Below are positions 16,058 to 22,754 of a stretch of DNA of 36,795 nt, piece after piece. This DNA is from Streptomyces cellostaticus (lineage in GTDB: Bacteria; Actinomycetota; Actinomycetes; Streptomycetales; Streptomycetaceae), in assembly GCF_001513965.1 (NCBI RefSeq), contig NZ_KQ948061.1:1-36795 (forward strand), in the 5' to 3' direction. The notes below the pieces were generated by a model. The model was not told where the DNA came from. It saw nothing but the letters and a program-made list of their open reading frames with translations, and made no database searches. How positions within the stretch are numbered: position 1 is the stretch's first letter; each line of letters opens with the position of its first letter. Position numbers and translations under genes: made by a program.

Positions 16058-16087
16058 TTGAAAATCAAACCGGAGAGTACGTATCTT
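16058..16087 (+). promoter_or_regulatory. Candidate promoter of the AfsA-type gene
   Basis: TTGAAA (16058-16063) and TATCTT (16082-16087) are 18 nt apart and end 40 nt before the start codon. An isolated AAACCGG half operator lies in the spacer. Together with the P450 promoter this accounts for the 272-nt divergent spacer, which holds no other gene. Confidence 0.45.
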
Positions 16088-16126
16088 TGGCCCACGCTTT
16101 CGTTCACCTCCTGCGGGGAGAGGTCC

Positions 16127-17113
16127 ATGAATGTGCATGCAGTCCACAAGCAACACAGCAGCAAGGTCCGGACGAGCTGTGACACACAGCCGTCACTCAG
16201 CGACACTGCCTGGTTGGCCCCACTGACCACCACAGTGCCGCGGGAGTACGTCCACCGGGCCTCACTGGCCGAGGTCTTTCTGACCAGTTGCACCAGGATC
16301 CACGAGTCAAGGTTCGTCCTCACCGGACAGTGGCCGCGCGCACACACCTTCTTCCTCAGCGCCGACGGCCGGCGGCACGACCCGATGCAGATAGCGGAAA
16401 CGATGCGGCAGGTCGGCCTGCACCTCGCGCACGCGGAGTTCGATGTGCCGCTGGGCCATCACTTCGTCATGTGGGACATGTCCTTCGTCAGCCACGTCGA
16501 ACACCTGGGCGTCGGGAGGACCCCCAGCGATCTCGTCCTGGAAGCCACCTGCGTCGACGTCGTACGCAGGGGAAACCGGCTCGTCGAATTCCGCCTGGTG
16601 ATCACCATCGAGCGTGACGGTCACCTCGTCGCGAACGGCGGCGGACGCTTCACGTGCATCTCGGACGCGACGTACCGGCGGCTGCGCGGCTCCGCTCCCG
16701 CCACCGACCCCTCCCCCTACCAGCCCGTCCCCCTCGCTCCGTCCGACTTCGGCAGGACGCTGCGCAGGGACGTGGTGCTCGCGCCGACCGGGACGCCCGG
16801 CCGCTGGCGGCTCAACGCGGATACGAGCCACCCCATCCTCTTCGACCACGACGGCGACCACGTGCCCGGGATGGTCCTTCTCGAAGCGGCCCGGCAGGCC
16901 GCCTGCGCCCTGCTCCCGCCGGGCTCCACGCTGATCCCGGCCACGGTCTCCACCGAGTTCCAGCGGTATGCGGAGTTCACCAGCCCGTGCTGGATCGAGG
17001 CGTCCGCCCTGGCGGATACGGGGTCGGGAACGTTTCATGCCCGGATCACCGGACGGCAGGACGACAACGAGGTCTTCACGGCCCGGATCTCGGGCCCCGT
17101 CGTCCACGACTGA
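16127..17113 (+). CDS. AfsA-type butyrolactone/butenolide synthase
   Basis: The 328-residue protein has two AfsA hot-dog repeats (residues of about 40-175 and 205-325), seen in VHRASLAEVFLTSC, HPILFDHDGDHVPGMVLLEAARQAA and STEFQRYAEF. AfsA enzymes join a beta-keto acyl chain to dihydroxyacetone phosphate, the first step to A-factor, SCB and SRB type signals. The ATG has GGGGAG about seven nt upstream. Length matches AfsA and ScbA. Being divergent from the P450-HAD pair, it forms with them a complete-looking signal-synthesis cassette for the three receptor-type regulators in the window. Confidence 0.93.
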   Translation: MNVHAVHKQHSSKVRTSCDTQPSLSDTAWLAPLTTTVPREYVHRASLAEVFLTSCTRIHESRFVLTGQWPRAHTFFLSADGRRHDPMQIAETMRQVGLHLAHAEFDVPLGHHFVMWDMSFVSHVEHLGVGRTPSDLVLEATCVDVVRRGNRLVEFRLVITIERDGHLVANGGGRFTCISDATYRRLRGSAPATDPSPYQPVPLAPSDFGRTLRRDVVLAPTGTPGRWRLNADTSHPILFDHDGDHVPGMVLLEAARQAACALLPPGSTLIPATVSTEFQRYAEFTSPCWIEASALADTGSGTFHARITGRQDDNEVFTARISGPVVHD

Positions 17114-17354
17114 GCCCGTCTGCCGGCATTGACGTCCCGTCAGCGGGTGGGACGGTTCCGGAGCCGGACGAGCACCCGGAGAAGGTGGTGGAGGCCGGGC
17201 TGGAGCAGAACCGCCGACCCGGCCTCCCGAACCAGCCGTCGCGCGCCGTTCCGGCTTCGCTCACTCGCCGGTGCGCATGCCGGCGTCCGGGGCGGTGTCG
17301 ACGGAGTCCGCCGGTGAACAAGGTGTCCGGGGGGAAGGGCCGGAGGCGACGGGG

Positions 17355-17366
17355 GGGGGCGCCCCC
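17355..17366. terminator. G/C palindrome between convergent genes
   Basis: GGGGGC-GCCCCC is a perfect 12-bp palindrome, preceded by four more Gs (a run of nine in total), in the 273-nt gap between the convergent AfsA-type and dehydratase genes. It may act as a bidirectional terminator. The gap shows no gene, and the G run is prone to sequencing error. Confidence 0.3.
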
Positions 17367-17386
17367 GGCCCTGGTGTGTGGGTGGG

Positions 17387-17842
17387 TCAGAGCGGGGCCG
17401 GTGTGGACAGGTGCATCAGCGCCTGGGCGGCCAGGCGGTAGCCGTAGGATCCGAGGCCGACCACGACACCGCTCGCCAGCGGGGCGATCACCGACTCGTG
17501 CCGGAACTGTTCGCGGGCCCATACGTTGCTGAGGTGCACCTCGATCCACGGCGGCGGGTAGCTCGCGAGCGCGTCGCGCAGACTCCAGCCTGCGATCATC
17601 AGGGCACCGGGATTGACGATGGCACCGACGGTGGTGTCGCTGTACCGGTGAATGGCGCCGACGAGATCCCCTTCCGAGTCGTGCTGGACGGACCGTACGT
17701 CCCAGCCCCGGACGCTCACCTCCTCGGCGACCGCCGCCTCGATGTCGGCAAGCGTGTCGGTGCCGTAGATCTCCGGCTCCCGTCGCCCCAGAATGCCCAG
17801 ATTGGGACCGTTCAAGAGAAGCACGACACTCAAGATGGCCAC
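17387..17842 (-). CDS. rifJ: Type II aminodehydroquinate dehydratase (RifJ-like)
   Basis: The 151-residue protein is a type II dehydroquinase: NGPNLGILGRREPEIYG with the catalytic Arg and Tyr, then NPGALMIAGWSLRDAL, EVHLSN and HESVIAPLASGVVVGLGSYGY. In ansamycin clusters it dehydrates 5-deoxy-5-amino-3-dehydroquinate to aminodehydroshikimate, the step before AHBA synthase. The start is uncertain: the GTG at 17842 has only AGGTGG-like sequence nearby, and a TTG three codons in is possible. It is detached from the other AHBA genes, as rifJ is in the rifamycin cluster, and is read towards the AfsA-type gene. Confidence 0.92.
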   Translation of the reverse strand: MAILSVVLLLNGPNLGILGRREPEIYGTDTLADIEAAVAEEVSVRGWDVRSVQHDSEGDLVGAIHRYSDTTVGAIVNPGALMIAGWSLRDALASYPPPWIEVHLSNVWAREQFRHESVIAPLASGVVVGLGSYGYRLAAQALMHLSTPAPL

Positions 17843-17857
17843 CTAGGTATTCACATT

Positions 17858-17926
17858 CCCCGCGAACTGCGGGGCACTTCCATGCTGTCGCCTCACTTCG
17901 CGGTGCGCCACTCCCAGAGCTGATAG
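17858..17926 (-). promoter_or_regulatory. Upstream region of the rifJ-like gene: hairpin and weak LuxR-type site
   Basis: CCCCGC-GAACT-GCGGGG (17858-17874) is a perfect 6-bp hairpin 16 nt before the start codon and would sit in the leader or over the promoter. Further out, read on the minus strand, CTATC-N8-GAGTG (17926-17909) is a degenerate copy of the CTAYC-N8-GGATR element. It stands 21 nt from a weak -10 CAGCAT. The rest of the divergent spacer to the LuxR gene shows nothing clear. Confidence 0.4.
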
Positions 17927-18114
17927 TTCAAAAGGCTTGCGGACCTGTACCTTTTCCGCGCAGCCGGCCATGGCCACTCAAGGGCCGCTCGGGCACCGGT
18001 CGAGGCCCCCCACACACCGCGTCGGCCCGCCCCGCCGCCGTAACACCCCCGCCCTACCCTGGTCCGCGCACGGGCCCCCACTCGGACGGCACGAATCCCA
18101 TGACTGGAGATGTG

Positions 18115-19434
18115 ATGCTCGATTCTCCGTTTCGCTTGCGGCTGCCCCCCTTCTTCTCCGTCGTGTCTCTCTGCCAGAACAACTCCTGCGAGACCGCCCG
18201 CCTTTCCGAGTCCTCTTCTTCCGCCTGGTCCCGCGGTGATCTCGAAGAAGGCATTCGCCTGGCAAAGGCCGCCGGTCGAACGGAACCCGAAGACACCGGA
18301 AATTGCAAGGGTTTGGCAAAGATCTGGCACGCCGCACTGCTGATCCGGATCCGCGATCTCTCCTCCGCGGCGCGGGTGCTGGCCGAGGTGGACGAGCTGA
18401 CGGCGGCACGGCCCGAGGCCGGCGGCGGCCTCCTGGCGGCCTCGCTGCTCTGTGCGGCGGATCTCGCGTTCGCCCAGGGGGATGTCGCCACCGCCGTCGA
18501 TCTCACGGGCAAGGGCGTCGACCAGGCGCAGCGCACCGGCCTGCACCGCCTGTTGCCCGATGCGCACACCGTGATGGCGCTGAGCGCCCTGCGGCAGGGC
18601 AACATGAGCGTGAGCACGGAGTTCGCCAATCAGCTGCGGGACTGGGCGCTGCTCGGCCAGACGGCCCACAGGCCGAGTCAGTGTGCCTGGGCCGCGGCCC
18701 AGCTCCTCGAGGTGCAGGGCGGCGCGACGAGCGCGGCCCAGCTCATCGTGGGCATCGTCACCGACGACCAGCTGCTCCTGGAGCTGTTGGCGTCCCAGCC
18801 CGCCGCTGCCGCCTGGCTCGTCAGGGCCACCCGGCAGCTGGGCGACCAGGCCCTCGCCCAGCGGGTGGTCTCGGTGGCCTGCGCGCTCGCGGCGCGCAAC
18901 CGCGGGCTCCGTTCCGTGGCGGCGGCGGCGATGCACGCCGCGGGCCTCCTGGAGCGGAATCCGGAAAGGATCCTCGCCGCGGCCGCCTCGCATCTGGACC
19001 CGTGGGCCACCGCGTCCGCCTGTGAGGACGCCGGAAAGCTCTTCGCCGTACGGCCCGCCGAGCGCGAACGGGCGGTCAAGGCCCTCGAATCGGCGGCGGA
19101 CGCCTACACGAATGCCGCGGCTCCGCGTGATGCCCGCAGGGTGGTGAGCCGGCTGCGCTCGCTCGGAGTGCGGCGGGGCCGCTATCCGCAGTACGTCGGC
19201 CAGGACGGCATGACCACGAGCGAGCTCACCAAGACGGAGGCGGCCGTGGCCGAGCTGGTGAGCCAGGGGTTCACCAACTCCCAGGTCGGAGAGCGTCTGT
19301 TCATCTCCGGTCACACCGTGGCCTTCCACCTGAAGAAGATCTTCCGGAAGATGAACGTGGCCTCGCGGGTGGAACTGACACGGGCGTGGAGCCAGGTGCC
19401 GAGCACGGCCACCGGGAGTGCGAAGGCCCGCTGA
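18115..19434 (+). CDS. LuxR-family pathway activator (RifZ-like)
   Basis: The 439-residue protein ends in a LuxR/NarL helix-turn-helix (about residues 370-425: LTKTEAAVAELVSQGFTNSQVGERLFISGHTVAFHLKKIF is the region, key motif SGHTVAFHL). The N-terminal 350 residues are alpha-helical, Ala-rich and TPR-like, without Walker motifs, so it resembles the C-terminal half of LAL regulators. I chose the ATG with GGAG five nt upstream; an ATG five codons earlier lacks a site. Sequences matching the element reported for the rifamycin activator RifZ occur upstream of three transcription units here, which makes this protein the likely activator of the ansamycin genes. Confidence 0.88.
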   Translation: MLDSPFRLRLPPFFSVVSLCQNNSCETARLSESSSSAWSRGDLEEGIRLAKAAGRTEPEDTGNCKGLAKIWHAALLIRIRDLSSAARVLAEVDELTAARPEAGGGLLAASLLCAADLAFAQGDVATAVDLTGKGVDQAQRTGLHRLLPDAHTVMALSALRQGNMSVSTEFANQLRDWALLGQTAHRPSQCAWAAAQLLEVQGGATSAAQLIVGIVTDDQLLLELLASQPAAAAWLVRATRQLGDQALAQRVVSVACALAARNRGLRSVAAAAMHAAGLLERNPERILAAAASHLDPWATASACEDAGKLFAVRPAERERAVKALESAADAYTNAAAPRDARRVVSRLRSLGVRRGRYPQYVGQDGMTTSELTKTEAAVAELVSQGFTNSQVGERLFISGHTVAFHLKKIFRKMNVASRVELTRAWSQVPSTATGSAKAR

Positions 19435-19461
19435 GGACCACCGGATCCGCCGGCCTGTCCG

Positions 19462-20802
19462 TCACACCGAGGCGGGCGGAGCGGGCGCCAGGTCGCGCGC
19501 CCTCGGGCCGGCCAGGCCCATCTCCGCCTCGGCGTTCTCGTCGATCCGGGCCATGGCGACACGGAGAACCGGCGGTGCCATCAGCGAGGTCACGATCGCG
19601 ACGAGGATGATGACGGTGTACGTCTCGGCGCCGAGGACCCCGAGTTGCAGGCCCACCGTCGCCACGACGACCTCGATCACCCCGCGGGAGTTCATGCCGG
19701 CTCCGAGCGCGAGGGCCTCCCAGCGGCCGAGGCCGCTCAGCTTCGCGCCGGCGAAGGCACCCACGAACTTGCCGAGGATCGCCACGGCGAGCACCGCGCA
19801 GGCCGTGGCCAGGACGGTGGGCCTGACCAGCGCGGACAGGTCCATCCGGACGCCGGCCGTGGCGAAGAAGACCGGCGCGAGGAAGGCGAGGACCGTCGTC
19901 CGCAGCGGAGCCAGTTTCTCCCGGTCCAGCTCGCCGCTCGTGCCGATCAGTACGCCGCACACGAACGCGCCGAAGACCGCCTCCAGGCGCATCGCCTGTG
20001 TCGCCGCCGCGCCGAGCAGCACGATCAGCGTCGCCACCGCGACCGTGGCCGCCGGCGACGAGGAGCGGCCCGCCGCGCGCAGCGCCGCCTTCACCAGGGG
20101 TCGGCCCACCAGCCAGGCGGCGAGCACGACGCCCACGGGGTAGAGCAGGGACGTGGCGATCGTCCGGGTGCTCAGCCCGGCCGTCGCCATCGCCGACACG
20201 ATGGAGAGCAGGAACCAGCCGAAGACGTCGTCGATCACGCCGGCGGCCAGGGTCAGCTGCCCGACGTCGCGGTGCAGCAGGTCCATGTCAATGAGGGTCT
20301 TGGCGATCACCGGGATCGCGGTGACGCACATGGCCACACCGAGGAACAGCGAGAAGACCGTCGGGCTCGTGTCGCCCGGCATGAGCGAGGAGGGCAGCAG
20401 GTAGCCCACGCCGATGCCGAGCCCCAGGGGCAGCAGCAGACCGCACAGGCTCACCCGGACCGCGGTGAGCCGGCGCCGCCTGACGAGGTCGAACTTCAGC
20501 TCCATGCCGGTGACGCCGACGAGCAGGATGACACCCACCTGCCCGACCGCGTCGAGCAGATGCATCTGGCCCGGGTCCTTCGGCAGCAGCCAGTGGGCGA
20601 GACCGGGCCATGCGTGGCTGAGGACCGAGGGGCCGACGATCACGCCGGCGAGCAGCTCACCGACGATCGCGGGCATCTTGAACCGCGCGGCCAACTGCCC
20701 GAGCGCCAGGGCCAGAAGAAGCAGCACCGCCAGCTGGAGAAGGAACACCAGCAGCGAGTGATGGGGAATGGTCGGTACGGGCGCGGAGCTCAACTCGGTC
20801 AC
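19462..20802 (-). CDS. Na+/H+ antiporter-type membrane transporter (CPA2 family)
   Basis: The 446-residue protein has about 12 hydrophobic segments and the CPA2 signatures KMPAIVGELLAGVIVGPS near the N-terminus, VIDDVFGW with the membrane-embedded acidic pair, and MNSRGVIEVVV near the C-terminus. It exchanges cations for protons across the cell membrane. In antibiotic clusters such transporters are often linked to export or self-protection, an inference here. Its start lies nine nt after the type II thioesterase stop, so they share an operon and the LuxR-type promoter at 21650-21694. It converges with the LuxR gene 27 nt away. Confidence 0.9.
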   Translation of the reverse strand: MTELSSAPVPTIPHHSLLVFLLQLAVLLLLALALGQLAARFKMPAIVGELLAGVIVGPSVLSHAWPGLAHWLLPKDPGQMHLLDAVGQVGVILLVGVTGMELKFDLVRRRRLTAVRVSLCGLLLPLGLGIGVGYLLPSSLMPGDTSPTVFSLFLGVAMCVTAIPVIAKTLIDMDLLHRDVGQLTLAAGVIDDVFGWFLLSIVSAMATAGLSTRTIATSLLYPVGVVLAAWLVGRPLVKAALRAAGRSSSPAATVAVATLIVLLGAAATQAMRLEAVFGAFVCGVLIGTSGELDREKLAPLRTTVLAFLAPVFFATAGVRMDLSALVRPTVLATACAVLAVAILGKFVGAFAGAKLSGLGRWEALALGAGMNSRGVIEVVVATVGLQLGVLGAETYTVIILVAIVTSLMAPPVLRVAMARIDENAEAEMGLAGPRARDLAPAPPASV

Positions 20803-20811
20803 CTCATCACC

Positions 20812-21597
20812 TCAGATACGGGCTTCGTGACGCGTGTCCGCGTCCCGGCGGGCCAGGCGGTCCGCGAGGAGTCCGCTCACGCGTGCGCTCTGGTCGGCGA
20901 GGAAGAAGTGGCCTCCCGGGAACACCTGGAGCTCCGTCAGGCCGGTGGTGTGCTCTTCCCAGGCCGCCGCCTCGTCGATCGAGACCCGGGGGTCGCTGTC
21001 TCCGGTGAGCACCGTCACCGGGCACGTGAGCTTCTGGCCGGGTGTGTAGCGGTACTTCTCCGCGGCGCGGTAGTCGCTGCGGATCGCCGGCATGATCGTT
21101 TCCAGGATTTCCGGGTCGTCGAGCAGCGCCGCGTGGGAGCCTCCCAGCTTGCGCACCTCGGCCACGAGCTGCTCGTCCGACCCCAGGTGGAGCCGTTCGT
21201 CGCGGTCGCGGGACGGGGCTCGCCGGCCGGAGGCGAAGAGCCGTACGGGCGCGGGGAGGCCGGCGTCCTGCATCCGCAGCGCAACCTCGTAGGCGAGCCC
21301 GGCGCCCATGCTGTGTCCGAACAGCGCCAGGGGCCGGTCGTCCAGGTGGCGTATCACCTCGAAGATCCGGTCGGCCAGCTCGGGAACGCTGTCGATGTTC
21401 GGCTCATGGCGCCGGTCCTGCCGTCCCGGGTACTGCACCGCCAGTACGTCCACCGCGGGCGTGAGCGCCCTGGACAGCGGAAAGTAGAAGCTCGCGGACC
21501 CGCCGGCGTGCGGCAGGCACACGAGGCGGACCCCGCTGTCCGGCGCGGGGTGGAACCGGCGGATCCAGGTTCCGCATTGCTCCGGTGCTTTAGGCAC
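20812..21597 (-). CDS. rifR: Type II thioesterase (RifR-like)
   Basis: The 261-residue alpha/beta hydrolase shows LPHAGGSASFYFPL, the GHSMG nucleophile motif (Ser near residue 96), the acid loop GDSDPRVS and GGHFFL with the catalytic His. Such enzymes remove aberrant acyl groups from PKS carrier domains, as RifR does for the rifamycin synthase. The GTG start has AAGGA ten nt upstream, a slightly long spacing. The antiporter follows in the same operon. Confidence 0.93.
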   Translation of the reverse strand: MPKAPEQCGTWIRRFHPAPDSGVRLVCLPHAGGSASFYFPLSRALTPAVDVLAVQYPGRQDRRHEPNIDSVPELADRIFEVIRHLDDRPLALFGHSMGAGLAYEVALRMQDAGLPAPVRLFASGRRAPSRDRDERLHLGSDEQLVAEVRKLGGSHAALLDDPEILETIMPAIRSDYRAAEKYRYTPGQKLTCPVTVLTGDSDPRVSIDEAAAWEEHTTGLTELQVFPGGHFFLADQSARVSGLLADRLARRDADTRHEARI

Positions 21598-21649
21598 GGC
21601 CAGAAAATCCTTTCAGGAAGCCGATCCCGCGCATTGCATGGTTTTACAA

Positions 21650-21694
21650 AGGGTAGGAACGGTGTCGTCAGCCCGGTATCCCTCGACCTGATAG
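21650..21694 (-). promoter_or_regulatory. LuxR/RifZ-type activator site and promoter of the thioesterase operon
   Basis: On the minus strand CTATC-AGGTCGAG-GGATA (21694-21677) stands 21 nt before a -10-like TACCCT (21655-21650), itself 53 nt before the start codon. There is no good -35 box, as expected of an activator-dependent promoter. Nine of the ten flanking bases fit CTAYC-N8-GGATR exactly or by one transition. The same motif and spacing recur at two other promoters. Confidence 0.65.
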
Positions 21695-21734
21695 GGCTCC
21701 CATTTCAGAACTCGACTCTGAAGGCGCGGACTTG

Positions 21735-21803
21735 AATTTCGCTGGAGTGGCGCCATCAGTTTCGCTGGCGCGGCGACCTCGATTTCGTACGCCTCGGGCA
21801 TCA
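21735..21803 (+). repeat. Three imperfect 23-bp direct repeats upstream of ferredoxin
   Basis: TTTCGCTGG occurs at 21737-21745 and 21760-21768, and TTTCGTACG at 21783, with a period of exactly 23 nt. The first two units agree at 15 of 18 positions. The period is not a multiple of three, so this is not a coding repeat. The array ends about 40 nt before the ferredoxin start and could be a regulator-binding array. Confidence 0.4.
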
Positions 21804-21844
21804 TGACCGACGGCCTGCCGTTCACCCCGTAGGAGGCGATCACC

Positions 21845-22039
21845 GTGAAGATAGTCGCGGACACCGACAAGTGTGTCGGCGCGGGTCAGTGCGTGCGCAT
21901 CGCGCCGGAGCTGTTCGACCAGGGCGAGGACGACGGCGTGGTCGTCGTACTGGACGCCGAGCCCGAGGACGAACTCCGGTCGGCGGCCGGCGAGGCCGTC
22001 GACCTGTGTCCGGCCCAGGCGCTCTCCCTCGCCGGCTGA
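21845..22039 (+). CDS. 3Fe-4S ferredoxin, P450 electron donor type
   Basis: The 64-residue acidic protein has the cysteine pattern of small actinobacterial 3Fe-4S ferredoxins: DKCVGAGQC (CxxxxxC) and later DLCPAQAL. These carry electrons from a ferredoxin reductase to class I P450s. The GTG start has AGGAGG eight nt upstream. No P450 is adjacent; the only P450 in the window lies 6 kb away, so it may serve that enzyme or an ansamycin-tailoring P450 outside the window. Confidence 0.93.
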   Translation: MKIVADTDKCVGAGQCVRIAPELFDQGEDDGVVVVLDAEPEDELRSAAGEAVDLCPAQALSLAG

Positions 22040-22064
22040 CAGGGCGCTCCCGTCGCGCATGCGG

Positions 22065-22087
22065 GCCCACGCCACTGTGGCGTGGGC
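22065..22087. terminator. Strong bidirectional terminator hairpin
   Basis: GCCCACGCCAC and GTGGCGTGGGC form an 11-bp perfect inverted repeat around a single central T, exactly between the convergent stops of ferredoxin (22039) and the small unknown gene (22088). Position and stability make termination in both directions likely. Confidence 0.8.
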
Positions 22088-22522
22088 TCAGAGGGGGCGG
22101 TGGGCGACGATCCGGGCGTGGTGCGGGTCGGTCTTGCCCGCCTCGACCAGCGTCCCGAGCGCCTCGTCCAGGAACTCCTCCACCCGGTCGCCGAGGACCT
22201 CAGCCTGGGAGGCGAACCAGGTCCGCCGGAACCGCGTGCGCATCTCGGCCAGTTCCCCGGGGGTCAGGGCCGTGCCCTTCTTCCTGCTGAACGGGGGCGG
22301 GAGTCCGGGCTCGTAGTGGGTGAGTTCGAGCCCGGCGTCCTTGAGCAGGTCGGCCACGTCGTCGGCCGGGTAGTCGCGCATCGCCGGAGGCACTTCGGCG
22401 AACAGGTCCTTCCACCGCGGGCTGTCCGCGATCCGGCGCAGGATCCAGGCGTCCAGGAATTCCGGCCGGAATTCCCCTCGATCGCGGCTTGACCGTCGGT
22501 CGAGGACACGTTCCTTGCCCAT
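22088..22522 (-). CDS. Small protein of unknown function
   Basis: The 144-residue, charged, soluble protein is not recognised. It has no signal peptide, membrane segment or cysteine cluster. It is rich in Arg, Glu and Asp, with FLDAWILRRIADSPRWKDLF, PADDVADLLKDAGLEL and a helical C-terminal half (MRTRFRRTWFASQAEVLGDRVEEFLDE is the region). The ATG at 22522 is preferred because the likely transcription start lies near 22542; a GTG at 22537 would leave almost no leader. It is the only gene directly served by the LuxR-type promoter at 22549-22593, so it is probably part of the ansamycin pathway, for example a tailoring or accessory factor. Confidence 0.65.
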   Translation of the reverse strand: MGKERVLDRRSSRDRGEFRPEFLDAWILRRIADSPRWKDLFAEVPPAMRDYPADDVADLLKDAGLELTHYEPGLPPPFSRKKGTALTPGELAEMRTRFRRTWFASQAEVLGDRVEEFLDEALGTLVEAGKTDPHHARIVAHRPL

Positions 22523-22548
22523 GTCCGCGACTTGCACGGCAGTTCCAC

Positions 22549-22593
22549 ACAGTAGGACAGGCGCGGTTGGCCAGGCATCCCCCGATCTGATAG
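22549..22593 (-). promoter_or_regulatory. LuxR/RifZ-type activator site and promoter of the small unknown gene
   Basis: On the minus strand CTATC-AGATCGGG-GGATG (22593-22576) precedes a -10-like TACTGT (22554-22549) by 21 nt. Over 18 bases it matches the thioesterase site at all but two positions. It may also act on the divergent FAD monooxygenase, whose start is 160 nt away. The remainder of that 230-nt spacer shows no gene. Confidence 0.65.
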
Positions 22594-22754
22594 GCCGCCG
22601 CGCACGGGGATCCGCCGCGAACAACGGGGTGCTAATCTCGCCGAATACCCAGGGGTTCAGGGGTCGTTTTTCCGTACGCCTCTTTCCGCGCCCTTTTCCA
22701 TGCCATATGCCGGGGCCCTCGCCGTTTTCCGACACCTTGCGAGTAGGGATGACG

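Noticed and set aside
21803..21832. Nine-codon frame MTDGLPFTP ending just before the ferredoxin ribosome site
   Set aside because: A leader peptide or gene remnant was considered, but it has no ribosome site and no recognisable relative. The 23-bp repeats explain the region better.
21613..21870. Minus-strand frame of 85 codons before the thioesterase gene
   Set aside because: It overlaps the LuxR-type promoter, the repeat array and the ferredoxin start, and has no motif.
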